Source: an uncultured Lachnospiraceae bacterium (GTDB taxonomy: Bacteria; Bacillota; Clostridia; Lachnospirales; Lachnospiraceae). From it: 64,000 nucleotides of DNA. The notes beneath the pieces are model-generated. The model was not told the origin of the DNA and made no database searches. It saw only the letters and a program-made list of their open reading frames with translations. The translations under genes and the position numbers were made by a program. The stretch is from positions 1 through 64,000 of the forward strand of contig CAKRHP010000016.1 in the NCBI GenBank assembly GCA_934339135.1, read 5' to 3'. This document shows, one piece after another, positions 36,617 through 45,976 of this stretch (position 1 is its first letter; each line of letters begins with the position of its first letter).

Positions 36617-37303
36617 TTAGATATCATCTTCTGATCCTGATATGGGTTCTCCATTCAGATGTGTGGATTCTTTTTCCTCCTGCTCCGCCATGAGATTTTC
36701 TCTCTCAATTACAGAAAAGAAGGTATTTGCAAATCCGCTGATCGTCAGAATAATACATGCCGGTCCGATTAAAAGTCCGGCAAACATGGTGGTCAGATTC
36801 CATAAAATGATAGCCATTTCAACTACCAGAAGCACTGCCAGAAACACCGTTCTGCCAAGAAACTTCGCTGCTATGGAATAAGAATTACGCATTGTATTAA
36901 CAATGCTGTTTTCATAGCGCGCCAATAATGGAAACGCATAAACCATATGCATAAAGATCAGATATATTCCGATCACACCAACGATCAAAAACATCATATT
37001 GTGCTGCTTCGCTGCATGATATAACTGAAAATCCAGATATACCGCATAGCATGCAAGCATTGCAATAACCCCAAGAATACTTCCCTTTTTCAGGTTTGCC
37101 TTAAATTCCTTCCAAAAAGGACCGGCAATATATCCTTCTTCATCATTTACCATCTTTAATGTGATCGTATACGCTGCTGTTGTTGCTGCTCCCATGGTCA
37201 CAATCGGAAGACTACATAAAAGCCACATACAGTTCAGCTTAAATATATCCATCAGACGGTTCATAAATTTGTATAAGGGACTATCTACACTAAAAAACTT
37301 CAT
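36617..37303 (-). CDS. YesL-family membrane protein (DUF624)
   Basis: A 228-residue protein with about five hydrophobic segments and the YesL/DUF624 pattern (LMDIFKLNCMWLLCSLPIVTMGAA within residues 16-40). Such proteins accompany LplB/LplC-type sugar importers and their role is unknown. It lies between the binding-protein gene and the permeases. A hairpin at 37404-37437 between it and the permease gene may lower its expression. Confidence 0.85.
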   Translation of the reverse strand: MKFFSVDSPLYKFMNRLMDIFKLNCMWLLCSLPIVTMGAATTAAYTITLKMVNDEEGYIAGPFWKEFKANLKKGSILGVIAMLACYAVYLDFQLYHAAKQHNMMFLIVGVIGIYLIFMHMVYAFPLLARYENSIVNTMRNSYSIAAKFLGRTVFLAVLLVVEMAIILWNLTTMFAGLLIGPACIILTISGFANTFFSVIERENLMAEQEEKESTHLNGEPISGSEDDI

Positions 37304-37403
37304 TCTGTCTTATCTCCTTCGTGTCATCAGACCATTCTCCTTATATGCACATAAGATGTCCCGGTCAAAAATGTTTTGACTCCCGCATCATACATATTCT
37401 TTA

Positions 37404-37437
37404 AAATACCAGGGGCGCCTGTATTGCCCCCGGTATC
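37404..37437 (-). terminator. Attenuating hairpin downstream of the LplC-type permease gene
   Basis: On the minus strand ATACCGGGGGC pairs with GCCCCTGGTAT, with single mismatches, followed by TTTTAAAG. The T-run is short, so partial termination is likely. Confidence 0.5.
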
Positions 37438-37473
37438 TTATAATCTCTTAGAATATCAGTCTGCACTCTGGCA

Positions 37474-38439
37474 TTAACCCTTTACAGCACCCAGCATGAT
37501 ACCTTTCTCGAAGTATCTGTTCATGAATGGGTACACAACCAAGATAGGGATAACGGAAATCATGGAGATTGTATACTTAATAACCTTTGTATTCAATGCT
37601 GCCGCAAATGCTGACTTTGCAGCCTCACCACCCTGATTCATGGATGCCATCAGGTTTGATGACTGATTCAGGTAGATGTACAATCTATGCTGCAGTGTAT
37701 ACAGCTTAGGTGAGTTACTCATGTAAATCAAAGAATCCTGGAATGAGTTCCAATGACCTACCGCACCGAAGATTGCGATGGTAGCAAGGATAGGCTTACT
37801 CAATGGCCAAACAATCTTTGTAAATACCTGCATATAAGAGGCACCATCAATAAATGCACTCTCCTCCAACTCTGCCGGTATCGACTCGATATATGTCTTT
37901 ACCAGAATGATGTTGTATGGAGCAACAATACCAGGAATAATGTATACCATGTAATGGTTTGTCAGACCCAGCATTACCAGGTTCAAGTATGTTGCGATCA
38001 AACCTGCGTTAAAGTACATTGTGATAACGATCGCACGATACCACAGACTTCTGTGCCACATCTCCTGCTTTGTTACAAGATAACCAACGAAAGCAGATGC
38101 AACTACCATCAACGCGGTACCGAAAATAGTTCTGGTGATAGATACGATGAACGCATAACCAAGATCACCTACACCGGTCAGTGCTTTGTAGTTATCAATA
38201 TTAAGTCCATGAGGAATGAAATTGATCAAACCTCTCTGTACCATCTCATTATCTGAAATCGTGTTGATCAACAGATAATAGAATGGAAAGATACAGGTGA
38301 TGGTGAACAAAATGAAAAACGCATAATTCAAAATGTTGAACACAACGTCACCCGGTTTTAATTTGTACATACGCTTATGCTTCTTGTTGTACTCTTTTTC
38401 TCTCTTAGCATCTAATTTTTCTTGTGCTGTCATTGCCAT
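37474..38439 (-). CDS. Sugar ABC transporter permease (LplC/MalG type)
   Basis: A 321-residue permease with six predicted transmembrane segments. The EAA loop contacting the ATPase reads ELEESAFIDGASYMQVFTKI near residue 198, and a glycine-rich end is GIMLGAVKG, typical of carbohydrate ABC permeases. AGGAGG lies upstream of the ATG. The start is 14 bp after the stop of the LplB-type permease gene, so the pair is translated together. Confidence 0.93.
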   Translation of the reverse strand: MAMTAQEKLDAKREKEYNKKHKRMYKLKPGDVVFNILNYAFFILFTITCIFPFYYLLINTISDNEMVQRGLINFIPHGLNIDNYKALTGVGDLGYAFIVSITRTIFGTALMVVASAFVGYLVTKQEMWHRSLWYRAIVITMYFNAGLIATYLNLVMLGLTNHYMVYIIPGIVAPYNIILVKTYIESIPAELEESAFIDGASYMQVFTKIVWPLSKPILATIAIFGAVGHWNSFQDSLIYMSNSPKLYTLQHRLYIYLNQSSNLMASMNQGGEAAKSAFAAALNTKVIKYTISMISVIPILVVYPFMNRYFEKGIMLGAVKG

Positions 38440-38453
38440 TTGTGTTCACCTCC

Positions 38454-39926
38454 TTATACAATACTCTCGCCACGAAGCGCCTTAGAAAGGGAGTTCGCTC
38501 CGAACAGCAAGACTACACTGATGACCGACTTGAACATACCGACCACGGTTGACAACGGGATACTACCGCCACTACCAAGACCGAGGTTATAAACGTAAAG
38601 ATCAAGAACCTCGATGTGGTTTTTATTCTGTGGTGTACAGAATACCAGGTACTGATCAAGACCGTTACTAAGTACTGCTGCAACTGCCATCAGTAACAAT
38701 ACGAAGAAGGTTGGCAGAAGACCAGGCACTGTGATATGCCACATTTTCTGGAAACGTCCGGCACCATCCACCGTAGCCGCCTCGTACAGCTGCTGGTCGA
38801 TACCCGCAATACCGGAAATATAGATGATAGCACTCCAGCCGACACCTTTCCATGTTCCCCAAGCCCACATCTTAAGCCATGTGAAATGATCTCCCATCAG
38901 GAAGTTATGACCATTAGCGTTCTTTGACATAAGTCCAACACTCTTAGCAAATGTGTTAATGAAACCATCATTTGCGAAAATAGCGATTGCCAAAGCATAT
39001 ACCAATACCCAACTGATAAAGTTTGGTACGGTTGTAAATGTCTGAATGAAACGACGGAATGTAAGGTTTTTGATCTCGCAAAGGAAAATAGCGAATGCCA
39101 TTGGGATCCACTGTGTGATCAGTCCTAAACCGGACATTGCCATTGTGTTTCTGATAACACGAATGATATCGCTTCGTGTCGCACCATTCTGGAACAGATA
39201 TGTAAACCACTTAAATCCTACGAAGTTTGACATACTCAACGTTCCACCTGTCTGATAATCAAAGAATGCATATCTCCATCCCCAAAGAGGCAGATAGCAG
39301 AACACAAATGCCAGTGCCAGGAATGGCAGAAACATCAGGAACAGCTTGTACTGTGGGTTCATTTCCATTTCCTCATCCGGAGCTGCCTTCGGAAGCATTG
39401 TAAGGATAACAACAGATAACAACAGGAGTACTATCGCAACAATGATATATGCTACCGCTGCTACCGGAAATGTCGGTCCAACTTTTTCAAGCTTAGACGC
39501 CATCGTTGTACTGTTTACCATGTTATAAGAAATAATTGTTGCAACAAAACCCACAATCTCTACAATACTACCAAGAATAGACCACAGGATACCTGCTCTC
39601 TTCATCTTGGTATTACCAAGAGACATACAACCACCTACTACAACAAATGCAACACCGATTACCGCAATAACTGCACCTGCATATAATACGTAGAATGTAC
39701 TCGGGCTCAGCCAGTTCATACGAAGTGCACGACCAGCCTCACTGGTTAAAGTAGAATAAGATACCGCAGCTGTAAAAAGCGAAGTATTCTCATTCACAAG
39801 ATTACAAATCCTTGTCGGATTCATAAAAGGGAAGAAAACGGAAATTGCAGCAAAGATAGCAATTACTCTCTGCAGCATATAGATATAATCTACCGTTCCC
39901 CTTTTCTCTGTTTGTGATTCTTTCAT
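38454..39926 (-). CDS. Sugar ABC transporter permease (LplB type) with membrane extension
   Basis: 490 residues, against about 300 for usual LplB-like permeases. The canonical part starts near residue 190 (NPQYKLFLMFLPFLALAFVF) and contains the EAA loop QLYEAATVDGAGRFQKMWHI near 385. The first 185 residues are an added block of about four transmembrane helices (one near 17-37, others near 75-100, 112-135 and 153-178) ending in an acidic linker (PDEEMEMN). The extra block may take part in regulation or assembly; this is not established. AGGAGG precedes the ATG. Confidence 0.88.
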   Translation of the reverse strand: MKESQTEKRGTVDYIYMLQRVIAIFAAISVFFPFMNPTRICNLVNENTSLFTAAVSYSTLTSEAGRALRMNWLSPSTFYVLYAGAVIAVIGVAFVVVGGCMSLGNTKMKRAGILWSILGSIVEIVGFVATIISYNMVNSTTMASKLEKVGPTFPVAAVAYIIVAIVLLLLSVVILTMLPKAAPDEEMEMNPQYKLFLMFLPFLALAFVFCYLPLWGWRYAFFDYQTGGTLSMSNFVGFKWFTYLFQNGATRSDIIRVIRNTMAMSGLGLITQWIPMAFAIFLCEIKNLTFRRFIQTFTTVPNFISWVLVYALAIAIFANDGFINTFAKSVGLMSKNANGHNFLMGDHFTWLKMWAWGTWKGVGWSAIIYISGIAGIDQQLYEAATVDGAGRFQKMWHITVPGLLPTFFVLLLMAVAAVLSNGLDQYLVFCTPQNKNHIEVLDLYVYNLGLGSGGSIPLSTVVGMFKSVISVVLLFGANSLSKALRGESIV

Positions 39927-40119
39927 AATAACCTCCTGTATTACTTATTTCATCCCACCGTCAAAAGCTCTGTAAACAGACCAGAGCAGACTATCAAGAT
40001 GATAAATAGAGTTTACGCTATTATCATTATACATGCATTTTTCACTCACGAATACCATAAATAATAGAGAAAAAATACACGACTTTTCGTTCGACACGCC
40101 ACGTCACACGTTATCGGAG

Positions 40120-40150
40120 AAAAAAGGAGACAGGTTGCTGCCTATCTCCT
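40120..40150 (-). terminator. Terminator after the 40193-41068 gene
   Basis: On the minus strand GGAGATAGG pairs with CCTGTCTCC around CAGCAA, followed by six T. It separates this gene from the permease operon; nothing else is seen in 39927-40119. Confidence 0.75.
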
Positions 40151-40192
40151 TTCCATGATATCTACTTATTCAGCAGATGTCCGCTGCAGGAA

Positions 40193-41068
40193 TTATTTTT
40201 TCTTCTTAACAACGACAACTGCTACAACTGCAACTACTACGACAACGATCACGATCGGTACAACCGGTGAGGACTTCTTAGAAGAAGATGTAGAAGCATC
40301 AGAAGTTGTATTTGCATCGCTTGATGTGCTTGTTGCGTCATTTGCACCAGCTACAGCATCCGGATTGTCTGAGTTGAAACCGGAAACAGTAAACTGAATC
40401 TGAATAGAATCTGTAGGAACTACAGTGATGTCAGGGCTGTCTGCATACTCACCCTTATCCTTCTGATAAGAGTTCATTGCATCGAAACGAAGAAGCTTAG
40501 ACACATCTGTGTACTCAGCAGGATAAAACGGATCACTTGGTACAGAAATCTCTTTACCATCGCACAGAAGCTTCACATCAGAGATTTTTACAGGATTATC
40601 CTTTGCTGCCATAGGGATATCAGTATCAACATAGATCATAGAAACCTTTGTCTCAGAATCACCCTTCGTGTCAAGGCAGTTGTTCAGGCCACTTACACCA
40701 ACAGTGTATGTACCATTGCCCTTGATCTCCGCATCCTGAATCTGTGTGCCTTCAATAGCTGTTACACCTTCCTTACCAGACTGGAACAGTGTACCATTAT
40801 CAAATGTCAGTTTTGCCTTCTTCATATCGGAACCATCAATACCAAGGGTGTCAGAATACCACTCATCACGGAAGATCCATGTACCGGTCTCCTGAAAACC
40901 GAAGTATGCATGATATGTACCGTCTGCATCAAACTCAGCCTTAGCTGCTTTCTTACCAGCCTTGCTTGTTTCTGCAGATACATCGGCAGGTACTGCTGTT
41001 GCTGTAACAGCTAAAGCCAGTGCCAATGCGCTGAAAGTAGCTGCTACCTTTCTTAATGACTTTCTCAT
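40193..41068 (-). CDS. Secreted beta-rich protein with C-terminal membrane anchor
   Basis: About 291 residues from MRKSLRKV at 41068 (TGAGGAGGA upstream; the open frame to 41173 has no ribosome site). A signal peptide is followed by a beta-rich domain (YHAYFGFQETGTWIFRDEWY; NGTYTVGVSGLNNCLD), which could be a carbohydrate-binding fold, but the family is not recognised. A Ser/Thr/Asp-rich spacer leads to a membrane segment made almost only of Val and Ile, and a KKKK end. Its place between the sensor kinase and sugar permeases suggests a surface role in carbohydrate capture. Confidence 0.75.
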   Translation of the reverse strand: MRKSLRKVAATFSALALALAVTATAVPADVSAETSKAGKKAAKAEFDADGTYHAYFGFQETGTWIFRDEWYSDTLGIDGSDMKKAKLTFDNGTLFQSGKEGVTAIEGTQIQDAEIKGNGTYTVGVSGLNNCLDTKGDSETKVSMIYVDTDIPMAAKDNPVKISDVKLLCDGKEISVPSDPFYPAEYTDVSKLLRFDAMNSYQKDKGEYADSPDITVVPTDSIQIQFTVSGFNSDNPDAVAGANDATSTSSDANTTSDASTSSSKKSSPVVPIVIVVVVVAVVAVVVVKKKK

Positions 41069-41259
41069 TGTATCGTCCTCCTCATAATTGGTACAACACA
41101 GATCAACAATCTTTACAGACTTTTCTCCACGTTGTCCATATTCACGTTTTATTGTACACCTTTGCCATAGCATAGATCCACAATTTAATTGTTCTTGTCT
41201 ATTTTACCAAATACATCCGGAAATAAAACCTTAATTATTTGACATTTTTACCCGACAAA

Positions 41260-43080
41260 TTATACATTTTGTGGATTTTCCATTTGATATGGTATATGAA
41301 TCACCACTTTCGTGCCAAAATTTTTGGTACTATCAACCTCCACCCCATATTCATTGCCATACAAAATGCGTATTCTCTGACTTACATTTCGTACACCGAT
41401 ATGGGTATCATCTCCATTTTCATCCCGCATGTTTTTTCTCAACGCGCCCAGCTCATAATAATCCATACCACATCCATTGTCCTTGATCTCGATATAAATT
41501 TCGTCCTCTTTCCTATATACATGTATTGTAAGCTTTCCGTCATTTTCCTTTTGCTCCAGTCCATGCACAAAAGCATTTTCCACGAACGGCTGAATCGTCA
41601 AAGGCAGAATATATGCCTTTACATTCACTTCCGGATCAATAACCAGCTCCGATCTGATGCGGTCTCCAAAACGGTACTCCTGGATCTTCAGATAATATTC
41701 TACCATCTGAAGTTCTTCCTTCAGACTTACAAGCCGGTCTGTCACCTGAATATTATAACGCATGGTCTTGGCAAGCATTTTTACCAGTTCCACAATCTCC
41801 GGCTGATGGTTTACTACTGCTTTCATCCGGATCGTCTCCAGTGTATTATAAAGAAAATGCGGATTGATCTGACTTGCCAGCATCTTAAACTCCACTTCCT
41901 TCTGTCTCGTGTGAAGCTTTTCCTTCTGAACCTGCTCATCCACCACATTGCTCATCAGGAGCTGAATATCTTTCATCATCTGCTCCAGTTCTGTATAAAG
42001 CTCACCAATCTCATCATTTCCCTCAATACGCTCCACCTTGTCATATTCTCCCTGCGCCACCCGGTGCATCTGCATACGCAGCTGATACATACGATTGCTG
42101 TAGGATGCGGCAAATGCAAAGATCAGAACAGCAGACAACAGTACTCCGATTATCTCCGGTATAAACGCTTGAAAACTGATCCGGTTGACCCCTGTCATGA
42201 TGTCCTGATAATTCTGAATACTTACCACGGAATAATAATTTTTGGAACCATCCATTTGAATTTTCTCATAAGCGACCAGATATTCCTCGACACCATAGGA
42301 TATCCTTTTGGAAACACGGCTCTTATGAATTTTCTGAATCTCTTCCTTTAAAAATGGATAATCTGCAAGATTAAAGTTTTCAGATATAATATAAAAATTA
42401 TTATACATGATCGCGATATTATCATCCCGGTCATTTAACGCTGTAGTAGTTTTATTATACTGAAGGAGGATCGTGACAATTCCTGCCACATGTCCCTGTT
42501 TATTTAAAACAGCTCTGCTGATCTGTATGGTCTGTCCTTTATTGACGTTCATCTGACTGAAATACCAGTAGCCTTTTTCCTTATTTTTAATGGTTGCCTT
42601 ATACCAGGACTGATATTTTACCGTCTCTTTAAAATAAGAAAGATTATTGATCCTTTCCAGATCATACGTATCAATGGTTGGATTATTTAAATATATTTTT
42701 ATATTGGAAATATCCTGTTCATAAAGATTCATATAATCCTGAAGGATTCCATCAACAGTCCGGTAATCCTTATAAAACTGTGTTTTATTTTTGTATTTTC
42801 TGGTAGCAATCTTCTGTATCTGATCATTATTGCAAAGAAGACGGGCTGCATTATCCAGCACCGTCATAGATTCCCGGAGCGAGGAACCGAGAACAGAAAG
42901 TTCTTCCGACTGGGTCTCCTCCGTAACATTGATCATCATTTTCCGCGTCTGCATGTTGGTATAAATACTCATAACAAGCAGTGGAATAATACCACCGATC
43001 AAATAGATCAATATCATGCGGTGGAGAAACTTCATGTCTTTAAATAGGTGAAATCTTTTTTTATAGTTGAATTTTTTCAT
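41260..43080 (-). CDS. Sensor histidine kinase, His_kinase/HATPase (YesM type)
   Basis: A 606-residue membrane kinase. Transmembrane segments lie at about residues 20-43 and 300-322, flanking an extracellular sensor domain of about 250 residues. A HAMP region follows near 325-380, and the phospho-acceptor His is in LASQINPHFLYNTLETIRMK near 410. The ATPase domain has QPFVENAFVHGL and IKDNGCGMD. This YesM class normally pairs with an AraC-type YesN regulator that controls sugar uptake genes; none is in the window. The weak ribosome site and 11-bp gap suggest translation is coupled to the small Ig-like gene upstream. Confidence 0.93.
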   Translation of the reverse strand: MKKFNYKKRFHLFKDMKFLHRMILIYLIGGIIPLLVMSIYTNMQTRKMMINVTEETQSEELSVLGSSLRESMTVLDNAARLLCNNDQIQKIATRKYKNKTQFYKDYRTVDGILQDYMNLYEQDISNIKIYLNNPTIDTYDLERINNLSYFKETVKYQSWYKATIKNKEKGYWYFSQMNVNKGQTIQISRAVLNKQGHVAGIVTILLQYNKTTTALNDRDDNIAIMYNNFYIISENFNLADYPFLKEEIQKIHKSRVSKRISYGVEEYLVAYEKIQMDGSKNYYSVVSIQNYQDIMTGVNRISFQAFIPEIIGVLLSAVLIFAFAASYSNRMYQLRMQMHRVAQGEYDKVERIEGNDEIGELYTELEQMMKDIQLLMSNVVDEQVQKEKLHTRQKEVEFKMLASQINPHFLYNTLETIRMKAVVNHQPEIVELVKMLAKTMRYNIQVTDRLVSLKEELQMVEYYLKIQEYRFGDRIRSELVIDPEVNVKAYILPLTIQPFVENAFVHGLEQKENDGKLTIHVYRKEDEIYIEIKDNGCGMDYYELGALRKNMRDENGDDTHIGVRNVSQRIRILYGNEYGVEVDSTKNFGTKVVIHIPYQMENPQNV

Positions 43081-43091
43081 AATCGGTCTTA

Positions 43092-43436
43092 TTATCCGTC
43101 TATTTTAAACTGCACCTGAAGCGGTTTCTTTAACGGCTTCCCCCCTAAGGATGTCACATTTGTTGTAATATTTAATATATAAGATTCATTCTGTGCATAT
43201 GGCTCCAGCGGTTCGATCTCAATCTCGTTTTCCAGAGAATTATAACGGATCGCTGTTTTCAGAGGAGAAAGATTCATGGACGTCACATACAGATTCACAT
43301 TATTGACGGTCTTGGGATCCAGCGGAATATTAAACTTGATCTTCCAGACAAAATTTCCTGTTTTAAATTTTAAATCCTGACGCACTTTACTTTCAAGACC
43401 TTCCGTCATAGATTCAAATTCCAAATATTTTCCCAC
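43092..43436 (-). CDS. Small Ig-like (Big_5-like) domain protein without signal peptide
   Basis: About 114 residues. The GTG at 43436 has GCAGGAG at six bases and is preferred to the TTG at 43460. The sequence KFNIPLDPKTVNNVNLYVTS, then YNSLENEIEIEPLEPYAQNESYIL, fits one Big_5/SbsA-type Ig-like domain. Those domains are normally extracellular, yet no signal or membrane segment is present here. It is cotranscribed with and just upstream of the sensor kinase gene. Its role is unknown. Confidence 0.65.
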   Translation of the reverse strand: MGKYLEFESMTEGLESKVRQDLKFKTGNFVWKIKFNIPLDPKTVNNVNLYVTSMNLSPLKTAIRYNSLENEIEIEPLEPYAQNESYILNITTNVTSLGGKPLKKPLQVQFKIDG

Positions 43437-43533
43437 GATACTCTCCTGCCTTTCTTCCAATTAATCAAGGATTTTCTCTCTTATTTTATATTATCACATT
43501 CTAATTTTTTTGGGTAGTCTCATTCTCAAATTT

Positions 43534-45226
43534 GATAGTGTAAACTGTTCTTCGGAAAAAAATGAGCAGATCAGCTCCTGAATAGTTTTAAGAACCTCAA
43601 CTTCCTGCATCATAACATATTTCCGTTTTTGTTTCCATTACTTTCACAGCATTTTTATGCTCCGTATCCATAGATCAGACCTCTCATCCAGGTCATACTG
43701 GCTCTCTCCAGTCCCGGTATCTCTTTTCGTATGATTTCTTCGCCACTGATCCTGTGATTCCTTTTGACTTCTCTTACCAGTTCATCCTGTTTCTTGATCC
43801 TTTTTTGCATCTGCTCCTTTTTGTGCTGATACTCCAACAGATCAATTACATTTCCACCATTTCGTGTAAATACTCTTAACTGTGTCATTTTATGGACACC
43901 AGTCTTTGACCAGCCCATCGGACGGCTTGATTCCCTTGCTGACAGCACATGGCTTATCTGCCCCTCCGCACTGCATCCCCAGTCTGCCCCGGCATCATCA
44001 TACCGCACAATGATCCCAAGCCAGTTGTTTTGGATATATTTCCGGCAGGCTTCGATCTCTTTCTGCTTTCCCGGTGTTAAAGCACTGGCTCCACATTTTC
44101 TGAGAAGTCTCTGCACTTCTTCCTGATCTTTCTCTCGGATCGCTGCATAGATCAGCTCCCGGGCATCTTCTGTACTGTCCAGCAGGTGACTGGTCGCTGC
44201 ACTGATGTATTTCCAGAGATGAAATTTATCAAGCACAAATTTACTTTTTTCCAAAACCTGACAGCCTGATACGATCCACGGTGCACCATCTCCTGCGATA
44301 TATACATTCTCCAGATACTCCGTATCATAGTTGTCATAAATATACTGCTGTACCTCCAGCCACAGATCCTCATTTGCTTCGGCTCCTTCATAAACACCTC
44401 CGAAGTAGTGCTTTCCTGTCAGGCGGTATCTTTTGCTTCCTTGCTTTCCTTCCTCCTCGATATCTTCGTAGAGAAGGATCAACTTTGGCATCACCGTGTT
44501 ACTTTTTCTGCCGTTTTCAGAGATCGGCAGATCTCCCTTTTTCTCGTAAAACTGTAATGCAACATGATCCTCATCTGCCTGGATATGAAGTTTTTTTATC
44601 CGTTTCTTTTTCTCAGGGATGTCTTCCGGCATTTCCACTTCGAGACCATGGATCAGTTTCTTGATTGTCTGTTTTGTGACCACATCGCCGGTCAGGCAGG
44701 CTTCTTCCCCTCCTTTGCGGTAACTGGTCTCTACTGCTTCTCTTAGTGCCTGCGCCAGCGCTGCCTGGCTGACTTTGTCATTGGAATCCATTCCCACATA
44801 TTTGTCCAACAGATAAATTCTTTTTCCACCATGCTTTGGAGCATAATAAGCTCTTTTGACCTCTATGTTTCCAAACCTTGTCAGCAGAGTGCGGCGGTCT
44901 TCTTTATGCTCTACATGATAGCTCTGTTTACGGAATTCACTGTTCCGGATTGTCTGCTCAATACTTTCGAGGATCTCCTGATACAGACTGCGACCAAACT
45001 CTAATACTGTATCAAGCAGTTCCTCCTCAAAACGCATCATATTTCCGGATAATAATGATTCTTTGATAAATTTTTCAATTTTAGTAGTGTCTTTTTCGAT
45101 AAATTCGATTATACTGTTATACATGGGGCAGTTCTCCTTTGCGTTTTTTGTTTGGTCACTTAAAACTTTATACAAAGGAACTGCCCTTTTCAATATTTAA
45201 TTTTCCGAAAACTTAATTACGCTAAC
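43534..45226 (-). mobile_element. Complete ISLre2-family insertion sequence
   Basis: The 1693-bp element is flanked by a perfect 9-bp target duplication, CTCAAATTT, at 43525-43533 and 45227-45235. Its ends (43534-43559 and 45201-45226) are imperfect inverted repeats matching at 18 of 26 positions, sharing CGGAAAA. One transposase gene fills it. The perfect duplication and open transposase frame indicate a recent insertion. It landed between the sensor-kinase operon and the flavin reductase promoter, breaking no visible gene. Confidence 0.95.
43655..45124 (-). CDS. ISLre2 family transposase (UPF0236)
   Basis: 489 residues from MYNSIIEF at 45124 (AAAGGAG nine bases upstream; the frame is open to 45193 without support). 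Typical UPF0236 features are RFGNIEVKRAYY, IQADEDHVALQF, the acidic VYIAGDGAPWI near residue 275, and RESSRPMGWSKTG near 420. It appears full length and intact. Confidence 0.95.
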   Translation of the reverse strand: MYNSIIEFIEKDTTKIEKFIKESLLSGNMMRFEEELLDTVLEFGRSLYQEILESIEQTIRNSEFRKQSYHVEHKEDRRTLLTRFGNIEVKRAYYAPKHGGKRIYLLDKYVGMDSNDKVSQAALAQALREAVETSYRKGGEEACLTGDVVTKQTIKKLIHGLEVEMPEDIPEKKKRIKKLHIQADEDHVALQFYEKKGDLPISENGRKSNTVMPKLILLYEDIEEEGKQGSKRYRLTGKHYFGGVYEGAEANEDLWLEVQQYIYDNYDTEYLENVYIAGDGAPWIVSGCQVLEKSKFVLDKFHLWKYISAATSHLLDSTEDARELIYAAIREKDQEEVQRLLRKCGASALTPGKQKEIEACRKYIQNNWLGIIVRYDDAGADWGCSAEGQISHVLSARESSRPMGWSKTGVHKMTQLRVFTRNGGNVIDLLEYQHKKEQMQKRIKKQDELVREVKRNHRISGEEIIRKEIPGLERASMTWMRGLIYGYGA

Positions 45227-45260
45227 CTCAAATTTTCCCTGTCCAAAGGGCAGGTTTTCT

Positions 45261-45289
45261 TTGAAGAAACAGAGTGGATATGATATACT
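45261..45289 (+). promoter_or_regulatory. Promoter of the flavin reductase gene
   Basis: TTGAAG and TATACT are 17 bases apart and 39 bases ahead of the start codon. The ISLre2 end lies 34 bp upstream, so the core promoter is intact but any upstream control sites may be displaced. Confidence 0.6.
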
Positions 45290-45327
45290 TATAAATAGAA
45301 TTTTAATTTGTCAGAAAGGCAATTTTT

Positions 45328-45951
45328 ATGAAAAAAGTCAATTTTAAACCGGGAAATATGATCTATCCCCTCCCTGCCGTCATGGTAAGTTGTGGAGATA
45401 TGGATCACGTATCAAATATATTAACAGTTGCATGGACCGGCACACTCTGTACGAATCCGCCGATGGCATATATTGCCGTTCGTCCGGAACGCCACTCTTA
45501 TCCTATGATCCGGGAGTCCGGCGAGTTTGTGATCAATCTCACCACCAAAGAACTCGCACACGCTACAGATTTCTGTGGGGTACGCTCCGGCAGGGATCAT
45601 GATAAATGGACAGACTGCCGCCTCACACCGGTTCCTGCGGATACTGTGAAATGTCCGCTGATCGCGGAAGCACCTGTCAACATCGAATGCAAAGTACGCC
45701 AGGTTTTAGAGCTTGGCTCCCATCATGTTTTTGTTGCCGACGTCACGGCAGTACATGTCGCAGAGAAGTATATGGACGAAAAAGGAACCTTTCATCTGGA
45801 AAATGCAGGTCTCCTCGCTTATTCTCACGGCACCTATTACAGCCTTGGCAAGGCTCTGGGTCATTTTGGTTATTCTATTCGCAAGAAAAAGGGAAACGGA
45901 CGGAAAAGCACCAAAGGGAAACCAAAAACATACAATAAAAAAAGGGGCTAG
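45328..45951 (+). CDS. Flavin reductase-like FMN-binding protein
   Basis: A 207-residue protein of the flavin reductase-like split-barrel family. Visible features are the N-terminal MIYPLPAVMVSCGD, VAWTGTLCTNPPMAYIAVRPERHSYPMI at residues 35-65, and EFVINLTTKELA. The GVRSGRDHDKW loop binds FMN in relatives. The last 30 residues are a very basic tail (KKKGNGRKSTKGKPK) beyond the usual end. It probably reduces or carries FMN in a small redox reaction. The OLD nuclease gene starts 25 bp downstream and may be cotranscribed. Confidence 0.85.
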   Translation: MKKVNFKPGNMIYPLPAVMVSCGDMDHVSNILTVAWTGTLCTNPPMAYIAVRPERHSYPMIRESGEFVINLTTKELAHATDFCGVRSGRDHDKWTDCRLTPVPADTVKCPLIAEAPVNIECKVRQVLELGSHHVFVADVTAVHVAEKYMDEKGTFHLENAGLLAYSHGTYYSLGKALGHFGYSIRKKKGNGRKSTKGKPKTYNKKRG

Positions 45952-45976
45952 TGCGTACGGAAATGAGGGATAAAGT

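Noticed and set aside
41239..42351. 370-residue plus-strand frame opposite the sensor kinase
   Set aside because: Shadow of the kinase gene, low-complexity Ile/His/Leu composition, no ribosome binding site.
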